Assembly: GCA_052387905.1 (NCBI GenBank)
Contig: JBQTIR010000016.1
Location: 108,956-172,955, forward strand
Direction of reading: 5' to 3'
From: JBQTII01 sp052387905
GTDB taxonomy: Bacteria; Actinomycetota; Actinomycetes; Sporichthyales; Sporichthyaceae
DNA length: 64,000 nt
Part shown: piece by piece, positions 1-7,968 of the stretch
How positions within the stretch are numbered: position 1 is the first letter of the stretch
Layout: each line of letters starts with the position of its first letter
The notes under the pieces: generated by a model
What the model was told of the DNA's origin: nothing
Database searches by the model: none
The model's input: the letters and a program-made list of their open reading frames with translations, nothing else
Translations under genes and position numbers: made by a program

Positions 1-508
1 CCACGAGGATGGCGTCGGTCTGGTCCGCACCGGAGGTCCAGTATTTGGTGCCGTTGATCAGGTAGTCCGCTCCTTCGCGCCGGGCGGTCACGGCGAGCGC
101 GTGCGAGTTCGAGCCGGCGTCAGGTTCAGTGATGGCGAACGCCATGGTCTTGGTGCCGTCGGCGAGGCCGGGCAGCCACTCGCGCTTGAGCTCGTCGGAG
201 CCATGCGCGGCGATGATCGAGCCACAGATTGCCGGCGCGACGACCACCATGAGCAGTGGGCAGCCACCGGCGGCGATCTCCTCCAGTGCGGCGCAGGTCT
301 CGGTGAGCCCCGCCCCGCCGCCGCCGTACTCCTCGGGCAGATGCATACCGAGGAATCCGGCCGCGCCCAGCTCCTCGTAGAGCTCGGTGGGCTCCTTGTG
401 GTGGACGGAGCAGTCCAGGAAGTAGCTGAAGCCGTACTTGTCGACGATCTGGCGCACGGCCGAACGCAGGTCGTCGAGCTCGGGGGTGGAGGGGACCAGG
501 TTCGTCAT
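1..508 (-). CDS. Acyl-CoA dehydrogenase, C-terminus cut by window edge
   Basis: The frame opens at an ATG (506-508) and runs leftward off the window, so about 169 N-terminal residues are visible. It reads MTNLVPSTPELDDLRSAVRQ and then shows an acyl-CoA dehydrogenase N-domain with LPEEYGGGGAG near residue 65 and the FAD/substrate-loop motif AFAITEPDAGSNSH near residue 140. The family oxidises acyl-CoA to 2-enoyl-CoA with FAD and passes electrons to ETF. The catalytic base and the C-terminal helical domain are outside the window. The next gene upstream on the same strand, a hydratase fusion, ends 26 bases away, so the two are probably co-transcribed. The substrate cannot be told from the sequence. 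Confidence 0.9.
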   Translation of the reverse strand, partial: MTNLVPSTPELDDLRSAVRQIVDKYGFSYFLDCSVHHKEPTELYEELGAAGFLGMHLPEEYGGGGAGLTETCAALEEIAAGGCPLLMVVVAPAICGSIIAAHGSDELKREWLPGLADGTKTMAFAITEPDAGSNSHALAVTARREGADYLINGTKYWTSGADQTDAILV

Positions 509-534
509 GGGTCGACTGCCTTTCTGAGGGTAAG

Positions 535-1764
535 TCAGTCTCGGAACTGCGCGGGTCGGCGTTCGAGGAAGGCGCGCATGCCTTCGGCGACGTCCGGTGA
601 GGTGGCGAGGGTGACCATGCCGTTGCGCTCGGAGTCCAGCGCCGCGCACACTGTGCGGTCGGCACCGAGGCGGAGCAGGTCGCGCAGCTTGGCGTTGGAG
701 CGGCGGGAGTTGGCGGCGAGTCCGCGAGCGACCTCGGCCGCGCGTTCGGCGACAACCTCGGTCGGTACGACCTCGCTGACCAGTCCGTGGGCCAGCGCCT
801 CGGACGCGTCGAGCACCCGGTTCTGGTAACACATCTGCGCCGCCAGGCGACGGCCGACGAGTTGGGGCAGAAAGAAGGTGTTGCCTCCGTCCGAGCCCAA
901 CGCCAGGGCGCCCGAGCCGACGGCGAACTTGGCGTCGGTGCCCGCGATGACGACGTCGCTCACGTACAGCAGGCCCATCGATCCGCCGCCCGCTGAGCCG
1001 TGCACAGCGGCAACGATCGGCACGTCGAGGCTGATCAAGTTCTGCAACGCGAGGTGATAATCCGTCAGCATGTGGTCGAGCAGGGCCGGTAACTGATCCT
1101 GCGGGGTGCCCGACAGCATCGCCAGGTCGCCGCCGGTGGAGAAGGTGCGACCCTCGGCGGTGAGGAGCAGTACCCGGATCCGCTCGTCCGCGGCGCAGGC
1201 CTGGGCGGCCGTGAGCAGGTCCTGGGCCTGCGGCAGGTCGACGGCGTTGTTGGCGTGCGGGCGTTGCAGGCGGATCTCCCCGACGTCGCCGTCGAGATCC
1301 AGGCGCAACGTCGTGATGGGCGGCCGCGGTGGCGCATCAGGGGCAGGGGCGCCGGGCGCTACTTCCAGCGCCGCGGCCCAGGCCGCACTGTCGGTGAGTT
1401 GGATTATGGCGGCGATCCGCCCGCCGCAGACGGTGACGGTATGGGTGAAGGCGGCCTCGAACTTGCGTCCGCTCGCCCGTGCGCTACCGCGGTAGGTCCC
1501 GGTCACCAGAACGCGCCCGTCACCGAGTGCGTGCGCACTTTCCGGTTCGGCGACCACCTCGTAGTGCTTCGCGATCACGCCCCAGAACTGCTTGCGCATC
1601 GCGGCCGCCGATTCGTAGCGCCCGCCCAGGCTCAGTGGCAGCCCTGCGGTCGTCTCGCCGACGCACGCCGGGTCGAGCAGTGCGTCGAGCGACCCGCGGT
1701 CCCCGGTGGCCAGCGCGGGATATAGCGCGAGGGCGACCTCGACCTCGGTCACGGTGTCCGACAT
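535..1764 (-). CDS. SnoaL-like domain fused to enoyl-CoA hydratase/isomerase
   Basis: The protein has 409 residues. Residues 1 to about 130 look like an NTF2/SnoaL-type alpha+beta cone (ALYPALATGDRGSLDALLDP, then FTHTVTVCGGRIAAI). After a proline-rich linker (about 135-150) comes a crotonase domain. Its oxyanion-hole segments are GRTFSTGGDLAML and GSAGGGSMGLLYVSDVV. Plain hydratases are about 260 residues, so this is a true fusion. I chose ATG 1764 because an upstream in-frame start at 1803 lies against the putative operator and adds residues unlike either family. The gene is probably in a unit with the downstream dehydrogenase and controlled by the adjacent TetR. Hydratase versus isomerase or dehalogenase activity is unresolved. 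Confidence 0.85.
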   Translation of the reverse strand: MSDTVTEVEVALALYPALATGDRGSLDALLDPACVGETTAGLPLSLGGRYESAAAMRKQFWGVIAKHYEVVAEPESAHALGDGRVLVTGTYRGSARASGRKFEAAFTHTVTVCGGRIAAIIQLTDSAAWAAALEVAPGAPAPDAPPRPPITTLRLDLDGDVGEIRLQRPHANNAVDLPQAQDLLTAAQACAADERIRVLLLTAEGRTFSTGGDLAMLSGTPQDQLPALLDHMLTDYHLALQNLISLDVPIVAAVHGSAGGGSMGLLYVSDVVIAGTDAKFAVGSGALALGSDGGNTFFLPQLVGRRLAAQMCYQNRVLDASEALAHGLVSEVVPTEVVAERAAEVARGLAANSRRSNAKLRDLLRLGADRTVCAALDSERNGMVTLATSPDVAEGMRAFLERRPAQFRD

Positions 1765-1807
1765 GGCTTTGAGTGTGACCCCCGCGGGCCGGAATAGCAA
1801 CACCTAG

Positions 1808-1826
1808 TTCGGACAGAGTGTCCGAA
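1808..1826. promoter_or_regulatory. Perfect palindromic operator, TetR type
   Basis: TTCGGACA-GAG-TGTCCGAA is a perfect 8-base inverted repeat with a 3-base spacer. It sits between the end of the TetR gene and the start of the SnoaL-hydratase gene, both on the minus strand. Its position suits repression of the hydratase/dehydrogenase unit by that TetR. The same layout recurs at 4399, 10191, 39741 and 40891. Confidence 0.6.
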
Positions 1827-1835
1827 GTGAGCAAC

Positions 1836-2480
1836 TCAGTGGCTGGCCGTTTCGCCAATCTGCAAGGTGGCGCAGACGATGTCGGCGAGCGCGTCGGCGG
1901 CCGCGCGGGCGCGATGCCTCGAGCTGCCCGGTGCCACCTGGCTGACGGTGCGCTCGGTCATCCACGCCAAGGCGCTCGCTGTCGCCCCCGGATGCAGGTC
2001 GGGCACCCAGCCGGCCTTCTGCCCGCTGCGGATGAAGCGCTCGATCGCGCGCACATAGTCGCCGATGCCCGCGAGGTAGGTTTCGCGGATCCGAGGGTCG
2101 TAGATGGATGCCTCGGCCACCGCCCGGATCACGGCCTCGTCCTGGCCGACGAGGCTGAAGAGTGCGCGCATGCCGCACCGCACGTCGTTCGCGGTGACCT
2201 CGGCTCCTCGCGCCAGCCACTCCCGCTGCGCGGCATAGAGGCGCAGCATCGTCGCGGCACTCAGGGACTCCAGCATCGCGGACTTGTCGGCGAAGTAGAG
2301 GTAAAAGGTCGAGCGGGCGATGCCGGCCTGGGCGCACAGCTTCTCGACGCCGACCTCGCGAAAACTCGTGCCGTCTGCCAGGAGTTCGTTCAGCGCCCGT
2401 CGCAGCAGCGCCTCAATTTCGGTGCGCTCATAGGCGCGACCTTGCCGGGATCCCTCCGGGACGGCCGACTCCCGGCTCAC
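1836..2480 (-). CDS. TetR-family transcriptional regulator
   Basis: The protein has 214 residues and starts at GTG 2480. The N-terminal helix-turn-helix reads VGVEKLCAQAGIARSTFYLYF and is followed by a helical ligand-binding domain with WMTERTVSQVA near the end. The frame stays open upstream to 2780, but that part overlaps the ATPase gene and looks non-coding. The GTG lies in a GTGA overlap with the ATPase stop, which favours translational coupling. A perfect palindrome lies just past its 3' end, before the hydratase gene. The recognition helix closely resembles that of the TetR at 3707-4357. The ligand is probably an acyl-CoA-type molecule by context only. Confidence 0.9.
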   Translation of the reverse strand: MSRESAVPEGSRQGRAYERTEIEALLRRALNELLADGTSFREVGVEKLCAQAGIARSTFYLYFADKSAMLESLSAATMLRLYAAQREWLARGAEVTANDVRCGMRALFSLVGQDEAVIRAVAEASIYDPRIRETYLAGIGDYVRAIERFIRSGQKAGWVPDLHPGATASALAWMTERTVSQVAPGSSRHRARAAADALADIVCATLQIGETASH

Positions 2481-3628
2481 CAGGAACTCCGGTTCGTGAT
2501 GTGCGCCGCCGGTACTGCCTCGATCCGTTCCGCCATGGGGAACGCATGCTCCCCGGCGTAGATGACGTAGGCGCGGTCGAGTCGCAACGTTTCCATCGCT
2601 GAGCGCAGGGACGCCGTCATCCGGGGTGCCGATGTCCGCTTGATCTCGAACCCGATTCGCTCGGTTCCACGCACGATGAGCAGGTCGAGTTCCGCACCGG
2701 CGTGGGTGGCCCAGAAGAAGCGCTGTTGCGGGCGGGTGCCTGTTGAGGCGGCCAACTGTGCGATGACGAATCCTTCCCAAGAGGCGCCAAGGATGGGGTG
2801 GGATTCGATTGCCGCACGGTCCTGAAGGTCGAGCAAGGCATGCAGCACCCCTGAGTCACTGAGGTAGATCTTGGGTGCGCGCACCTGCCGCTTGCCTACG
2901 TTCTCGTGCCACGGCTGCAGCTGGGTCACGGCCATCGCCCCAGTCAGGAGATCGAGGTATCTGCGCACCGTGGTGTCGCTGACGCCGAACGATGAGGCGA
3001 AGCGGGAGGAATTCCAGACCTGGGCATGCGTGTGGGCGAGCATTCGCCAGAACCGTTCTGTCACCAGGGGAGGGATTTGGCTGCCCAGGGAAGGTAGATC
3101 CCGCTCGACAAAGGTGCGGATGAAGTCCAGTCGCCGCCGGAAACTGGTCGCCGGGTCCGGGGCTGTGAAGGACCTGGGAAATCCTCCGCGGACCCACAGG
3201 TCATCGAGTGCGGCTGCGCCGACTTCGTCGAGAGTGAACGGGGTCAGGTCGTGGAAGGCGATTCTGCCCGCGAGCGTTTCTGAGGACTGCCGGAGCAGGT
3301 GGGGCGATGCGCTCCCCAGCATCAGATAGCGCTGGTTGGGGTGAGTGTCGATCAGGACGCGGAGAACGGAGGAAATCTCCGGGCGCCGATGGACCTCGTC
3401 GAGGACGATGAGCCCGTCCAGGTTTGACAGTGCCAGTTCGGGGTCGGCGAGCCGCGCCAACGCGCTGGGGCTCTCCAAATCGAAGTAGTGGGTCTGTCCG
3501 TCCCAGGTTGCGGCGATCTGCTTCGCCAGAGTCGTCTTGCCGACTTGGCGGGCGCCGAGTATCGCCACGGCTGGTTCCGAGGCGAGGAGGTCGCGGCAGA
3601 TCTCCAGGTGCCGTTGGCGGGGCAGCAT
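2477..3628 (-). CDS. ATP-binding protein, AAA/DUF4143 family
   Basis: The protein has 383 residues. The Walker A motif is GARQVGKTTL (about residues 25-34) and a Walker B-like strand is LDGLIVLDEVHRRPE (about 70-85). A C-terminal DUF4143-type region carries WEGFVIAQL and ELDLLIVRG followed by FEIKR, which resembles a nuclease-like fold. These proteins are widespread and poorly understood; some are linked to toxin-antitoxin or mobile modules. The middle segment SRFASSFGVSDTTVRRYLDLL looks like a winged helix, so DNA binding is likely. The gene overlaps the TetR gene by four bases. An inverted repeat lies just upstream of its ATG. It is an outlier among the surrounding lipid genes. Confidence 0.88.
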   Translation of the reverse strand: MLPRQRHLEICRDLLASEPAVAILGARQVGKTTLAKQIAATWDGQTHYFDLESPSALARLADPELALSNLDGLIVLDEVHRRPEISSVLRVLIDTHPNQRYLMLGSASPHLLRQSSETLAGRIAFHDLTPFTLDEVGAAALDDLWVRGGFPRSFTAPDPATSFRRRLDFIRTFVERDLPSLGSQIPPLVTERFWRMLAHTHAQVWNSSRFASSFGVSDTTVRRYLDLLTGAMAVTQLQPWHENVGKRQVRAPKIYLSDSGVLHALLDLQDRAAIESHPILGASWEGFVIAQLAASTGTRPQQRFFWATHAGAELDLLIVRGTERIGFEIKRTSAPRMTASLRSAMETLRLDRAYVIYAGEHAFPMAERIEAVPAAHITNRSSW

Positions 3629-3632
3629 CCCG

Positions 3633-3685
3633 CCAATTTACCTTGAAATCTCGGAGTTAGCTGTTGGATTTTCGAGGTAAATCGG
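3633..3685. promoter_or_regulatory. Inverted repeat upstream of the DUF4143 ATPase gene
   Basis: Two AT-richer half-sites face each other: CCAATTTACCTTGAAA at 3633-3648 and TTTTCGAGGTAAATCGG at 3669-3685. They match at most positions as an inverted repeat. The first ends five bases from the ATPase ATG. The position suggests an autoregulatory operator or promoter for a protein with a winged-helix segment. This is inference; only the repeat is seen. Confidence 0.5.
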
Positions 3686-3706
3686 CCGGCGCGGCGAGCG
3701 GCCCAG

Positions 3707-4357
3707 TCAGACCAGAGCACCGGTGCGGCAGGGCGCGGCGGCGTAAAGGGTGTTCCAGACGATCGCGGTATAACCCTCGATCAGGGCCTCGACGGTGTCG
3801 TCGTCGGAGCCGCGTACGAGTTGGTGGAAGCCACGCTCGGCCATCCAGGTCAGCCAGGCGGCGACCTCGCGGGCCGGGATGGCGGTGTCGATGAAGCCCT
3901 CGCTCTGGCCGGTGCGGATGTGTTTGCGCAGGCCGGCGGCGTTGTGGTTCATCAGCGTGGTGACCGACTCGCGGACGGCCGGGTCGTAGGCGGCGGCGTC
4001 GAACGCGGCGGCCATCAGATGGGTGTGCGGGCGGTAGGTGCCGACGATCGCGGCCAGGGCCTCGTGCAGATTGTCGCGGTCCGCGTCGGCGTCCAGGCCC
4101 CACCAGCGGGTGGCGATGTCGTCGAGTTCATCGGTGATCTCGGCGAGCCAGGCGCGGAGCAGTTCGCCCTTGTCCTCGAAGTAGACGTAGAACGTGGAGC
4201 GGGCAACGCCGGCGCGCGCTACTAGGCGCTCGACGGACAGTTCGGTGAAACTCTCCCCCTCGCCGAGCATTTCCTCCACGGCGCCGAGCAGCTTGGAGCG
4301 GATGTCATCGCGACGAGCCGCGCGACTGCTTGCCGCCTTGCGGGTAATCGAGGCCAT
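3707..4357 (-). CDS. TetR-family transcriptional regulator
   Basis: The protein has 216 residues. The helix-turn-helix is LSVERLVARAGVARSTFYVYF (about residues 41-61), followed by FEDKGELLRAWLAE and an all-helical C-domain. It is divergent from the thiolase and fused acyl-CoA dehydrogenase genes, with 100 bases between the starts. That gap holds an imperfect palindrome at 4399-4417 of the same layout as the operator at 1808. Control of the thiolase unit and of itself is the natural inference. The recognition helix nearly matches that of the TetR at 1836-2480. Confidence 0.9.
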   Translation of the reverse strand: MASITRKAASSRAARRDDIRSKLLGAVEEMLGEGESFTELSVERLVARAGVARSTFYVYFEDKGELLRAWLAEITDELDDIATRWWGLDADADRDNLHEALAAIVGTYRPHTHLMAAAFDAAAYDPAVRESVTTLMNHNAAGLRKHIRTGQSEGFIDTAIPAREVAAWLTWMAERGFHQLVRGSDDDTVEALIEGYTAIVWNTLYAAAPCRTGALV

Positions 4358-4398
4358 GGGAGTGATTGTCGGTCATCGACGCCGTCGACGCCAATATG

Positions 4399-4417
4399 TC
4401 TGGACGGCATGTCCGGG
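4399..4417. promoter_or_regulatory. Imperfect TetR-type palindrome in a divergent promoter region
   Basis: TCTGGACG-GCA-TGTCCGGG is an odd-spaced imperfect inverted repeat (core GGAC/GTCC) between the divergent TetR (start 4357) and thiolase (start 4458). It shares the 8-3-8 layout of the perfect site at 1808-1826. Confidence 0.45.
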
Positions 4418-4457
4418 TAGGATCCCCGAACCCGAGTCCGCACCAGGAGGTCCCCCC

Positions 4458-5615
4458 ATGGCCGAGGCCTACATCGTCGACGCGATCCGTACCCCGGTCG
4501 GGCGCCGCAAGGGCGGCTTCGCCGAGGTGCACCCCGCGGACATGGGCGCGCACGTGATCAAGGCGATCGTCGATCGTTCGGGCGTCGACCCGAACGCCAT
4601 CGACGATGTGATCGTCGGCTGTCTGGACAACATCGGTTCGCAGGCGGGCAACATCGGGCGGACCGCACTGCTTGCCGCGGGACTGCCCGAGGCGGTGCCG
4701 GGGGTGACCATCGACCGCCAGTGCGGGTCCTCGCAGCAGTCGGTGCACTTCGCCGCACAGGCCGTGCTGAGCGGGACGATGGATCTGGTCATCGCTGGTG
4801 GTATCCAGAACATGACGCAGTACACGATCTTGTGTGCGTTCGCCGCGGGAGAGCACTACGGCCTCGGCCGCACGGACCCGTGGACGGGCTCGCAGCGATG
4901 GGCAGAGCGCTACGGAACCGACGTGCTCAGCCAGTTCACCGGCGCGGAGGCCATCGCCGAAAAGTGGGGCATCACCCGCGAGGAGATGGAGCAGTTCGCG
5001 CTGACCAGTCACGAGCGCGCTCTGCATGCGGCGAAGAACGGCTACTTCGATCGCGAGATCCTCCCCTACGACACCATCACCGCCGACGAGGGACCGCGTG
5101 CGGACACCACCTTGGAGAAGTTGGCCGGGCTCAAGACCTTGACCCCGACCGGCCGGCTGACGGCGGGCAGCTCGAGCCAGATCTCCGACGGCGCCGTCGC
5201 GCTGTTGATCGCCGGTGATGCGGCGGTGAAAGCGCATGGATTGAAGCCGCGGGCGCGCATCCACCACATGTCGGTGATGGGTGCGGACCCGGTGCTGATG
5301 CTGACCGCCCCGATCCCAGCCACCAAGCGCGCGCTGGAACGCACGGGCCTGACGGTCGACGACATCGACGTGTTCGAGTGCAACGAGGCCTTCGCGAGTG
5401 TCCCGATGGCCTGGCAGAAGGAGCTCGGCGTCGAGGGGGCCAAGCTCAACCCCAATGGGGGCGCGATCGCGATCGGGCACCCGGTCGGCGCGAGCGGTGG
5501 GCGCATCATGACCACGATGCTGCACGAGCTCGAGCGCACTGGTGGCCGCTACGGCCTGCAGACCATGTGTGAGGGCGGCGGCGTCGCCAACGTGACGATC
5601 ATCGAACGCCTCTAA
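4458..5615 (+). CDS. Acetyl-CoA acetyltransferase (thiolase)
   Basis: The protein has 385 residues and starts at ATG 4458 behind CAGGAGG. It has all thiolase signatures: the acyl-accepting cysteine in DRQCGSSQQSVHFA (about residue 89), the histidine motif GGAIAIGHPVGASGGR (about 338-353) and the second catalytic cysteine in MCEGGGVANV near the C-terminus. It cleaves 3-ketoacyl-CoA with CoA, or does the reverse. It lies 18 bases before the fused acyl-CoA dehydrogenase gene, so the two steps of a beta-oxidation turn are probably co-expressed under the divergent TetR. An in-frame opening at 4194 antisense to the TetR gene is not the start. Confidence 0.93.
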   Translation: MAEAYIVDAIRTPVGRRKGGFAEVHPADMGAHVIKAIVDRSGVDPNAIDDVIVGCLDNIGSQAGNIGRTALLAAGLPEAVPGVTIDRQCGSSQQSVHFAAQAVLSGTMDLVIAGGIQNMTQYTILCAFAAGEHYGLGRTDPWTGSQRWAERYGTDVLSQFTGAEAIAEKWGITREEMEQFALTSHERALHAAKNGYFDREILPYDTITADEGPRADTTLEKLAGLKTLTPTGRLTAGSSSQISDGAVALLIAGDAAVKAHGLKPRARIHHMSVMGADPVLMLTAPIPATKRALERTGLTVDDIDVFECNEAFASVPMAWQKELGVEGAKLNPNGGAIAIGHPVGASGGRIMTTMLHELERTGGRYGLQTMCEGGGVANVTIIERL

Positions 5616-5633
5616 TAACTGATAGGTAGTCAG

Positions 5634-7895
5634 ATGACCTGGCCCAATCCCGATGAGGTGGCCCTCGCCGCCGAGGTCCGTCGCCTGCTCGAACGCTCTG
5701 CTCCGCGAGATGACGTCCGCAATGCGCCGGAGTCTGCCCACGCTCAGCACGAACAGGCGTGGAAGGCGCTGGCCACCCAGCTCGGGGTCGCCGCCCTTGC
5801 GGTGCCCGAGGAACTCGGCGGGGCCGGCGGGGACATCGGTGCGCTTGCGGTGGTGGCCGACGAGATCGGGCGCGCAGCCGCGGCCGTGCCGTTTCTGTCG
5901 AGCTCGCTGGCTGCCGAAGTGCTCGTGCGCTCCGGTGCGAAGCAGACGCTGGCGGAACTGATCTGCGGTGCGGGTTCTACAACACTCGTGATCCCGCTCG
6001 ACGGGTCTGGCGCCGAGATCTCGGCTGCGGAATCAAGCAGTGACGGCTGGGTCCTGACGGGGACAGCGCGGCGGGTGCTCGACGGGGTGGCCGCCGAGCA
6101 GCTGGTGGTGCTGGCTCGGACCACAGCCGGTGTCGGGCTGTTCCTGGTCGGCGCCGGGGAGCCCGGGGTCAGTGCGGAGCCGCTGCAGGTCCTCGACCTG
6201 GGCCGTCCGCAGGCTCGCGTCACCTTCGAGGGCGCCACCGCCGAGTGCCTGGCACTCGACGGTTCGCCGATCGCCCGTCACGCCCGGCGCCTGACGATCC
6301 TGCTGATCGCGGCTGAGCAGTGCGGCATCGCGACTCGCTCGTTGGAGGTGGCCGTCGAGTACGCCAAGACCCGCGAGCAGTTCGGCGCGCCCATCGGCAG
6401 CTTCCAGGCCGTCAAGCATTTGCTCGCCGGGCTGTACGCCCAGTCAGAACTGGCCCGGGCGCTGCTGGTCACCGCGGTCGACCTGATGCGCGAATCCCCT
6501 GACGCCGCGGATACCCGGGTCGCCGTGAACGCGGCCTCGATCGGCGCAAATGAGGCTGCTCTCGCCGCGACTGCGGGCGCCGTGCAGGTGCTCGGCGGCA
6601 TCGGTTTCACCTGGGAGCACGACGCCCACCTCTACTTCCGCCGCGCGCGCGCCAACGCTGTGCTGGCCGGTACCACCGCCGAGCGCAAGGACGCGCTCGC
6701 CGAGATGCTGCTCGCGGGCAAGGGCGTTTCTGAGCCGGCGCCGCCGTGCCCCGCCGACGTCATGGACTTCGCGACGCGCGCTGCGGAGTGGTTCGCGCAG
6801 AACACCTCCCCGATCTCATCCGAACGCGAGGACGAGGAGAGCACCTTCGCCGCCGGCAAGGCCTTCCGTCGAGCCCTCGCCGACGCCGGGCTGGCCGGCC
6901 TGACCTTCCCGGTCGCCTACGGCGGCGCCGGCCTGTCGATGGCGCACGACACCGTCGCTGCGCACGCCGCCAAGGGTCGCGAGATCTTCGAGAACCTGTT
7001 CGGCATCGGGACGGGAATGTGCGCGCCGGTGCTGCTGACCCTCGGCACCGAGGCGCAGAAGCAGCGCTACCTGCGCCCGTTGTTGCGTGGCGAGCACGTG
7101 TGGTGCCAGCTCTTCAGTGAGCCGGGCGCCGGCTCTGACCTGGCGTCACTGCGCACCAGGGCTGTCCGTGACGGCGACGAGTGGGTGGTCAACGGCCAGA
7201 AGGTCTGGACGACCTACGCGCACCGCAGCGACTACGCGCTGATGCTGGCCCGGACCGACCCGGACGTGGCCAAGCACAAGGGCATCACGATGTTCATCGT
7301 CGACATGCGGGCGCCCGGAATCACCGCGCGCCCGCTGCGGCAGATGACCGGTGACTCGGAGTTCAACGAGGTCTTCCTCGACGAGGTCCATCTGCCGGCC
7401 GACGCGGTAGTCGGCGAACTGAACGGCGGCTGGAACGCCGCCCTGGTGATGCTGATGAACGAGCGGGTGCTGCTCGGCCGGGACCCGTTGACGATGAGCC
7501 CGCCGGTCACGTTCGGCCCGCTGCGTGAGCTCGTGTTGGCTCGCGGGGTGGGGCAGGACGCGGCGGTGCGCACCCAACTCGCCGACGTCTTCGTCCTGGA
7601 GCGGAGCCTGCAGTTGCTGGGCCACAAGATCGGGGCCACCCTGCAGCCCGGCGTCGATCCTGGACCGTACGCCTCGATCAGCAAGTTCGGGGCGGCTCAG
7701 CTCGCGCGGCTCACCACGGAGATCGCCTTCGCGGTCGCGGGCGGGGACGCCGCCGCTTGGGCGCCCGGCGACGAGGACGGTGGCCGGTGGGCCCACTCGG
7801 TGCTGTTCGCCCCGGCCCTGGCGATCGCCGGCGGCACCGACCAGATCCAGCGCACGATCATCGGCGAACGGCTGCTGGGCCTGCCCCGCGGCTGA
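5634..7895 (+). CDS. Two-domain (tandem fused) acyl-CoA dehydrogenase
   Basis: The protein has 753 residues, about twice the usual length. The N-half (about 1-365) has ACAD helical-domain motifs such as AVEYAKTREQFGAPIGSFQAV and GGIGFTWEHDAHLYFRRA, but no TEPxAGSD loop. The C-half (about 375-753) is complete, with LFSEPGAGSDLASLRT, NGQKVWTTYAH and AGGTDQIQRTIIGERLLGLPRG. Such single-chain pairs resemble mycobacterial FadE34-type enzymes, where the fusion mimics the alpha2beta2 dehydrogenases of sterol side-chain breakdown. That suggests a bulky substrate such as a steroid or terpenoid CoA, by inference. It ends at a strong terminator. Confidence 0.9.
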   Translation: MTWPNPDEVALAAEVRRLLERSAPRDDVRNAPESAHAQHEQAWKALATQLGVAALAVPEELGGAGGDIGALAVVADEIGRAAAAVPFLSSSLAAEVLVRSGAKQTLAELICGAGSTTLVIPLDGSGAEISAAESSSDGWVLTGTARRVLDGVAAEQLVVLARTTAGVGLFLVGAGEPGVSAEPLQVLDLGRPQARVTFEGATAECLALDGSPIARHARRLTILLIAAEQCGIATRSLEVAVEYAKTREQFGAPIGSFQAVKHLLAGLYAQSELARALLVTAVDLMRESPDAADTRVAVNAASIGANEAALAATAGAVQVLGGIGFTWEHDAHLYFRRARANAVLAGTTAERKDALAEMLLAGKGVSEPAPPCPADVMDFATRAAEWFAQNTSPISSEREDEESTFAAGKAFRRALADAGLAGLTFPVAYGGAGLSMAHDTVAAHAAKGREIFENLFGIGTGMCAPVLLTLGTEAQKQRYLRPLLRGEHVWCQLFSEPGAGSDLASLRTRAVRDGDEWVVNGQKVWTTYAHRSDYALMLARTDPDVAKHKGITMFIVDMRAPGITARPLRQMTGDSEFNEVFLDEVHLPADAVVGELNGGWNAALVMLMNERVLLGRDPLTMSPPVTFGPLRELVLARGVGQDAAVRTQLADVFVLERSLQLLGHKIGATLQPGVDPGPYASISKFGAAQLARLTTEIAFAVAGGDAAAWAPGDEDGGRWAHSVLFAPALAIAGGTDQIQRTIIGERLLGLPRG

Positions 7896-7916
7896 GCTCG
7901 ATCTTCGACCCGAAAC

Positions 7917-7946
7917 GGGCGCCAGGTTCGCAAGAACCGGGCGCCC
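7917..7946. terminator. Bidirectional intrinsic terminator between convergent genes
   Basis: GGGCGCC-A-GGTTC pairs with GAACC-G-GGCGCCC around a 4-base loop, giving a 12-pair stem with one mismatch. It lies between the convergent dehydrogenase and hydrolase genes. Confidence 0.75.
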
Positions 7947-7968
7947 GCTTCAGGGGGTGATTCGTGGG

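Noticed and set aside
4305..5750. A 481-codon minus-strand frame across the thiolase gene
   Set aside because: It is antisense to a thiolase with every catalytic motif and has histidine/arginine/glycine-heavy shadow composition.
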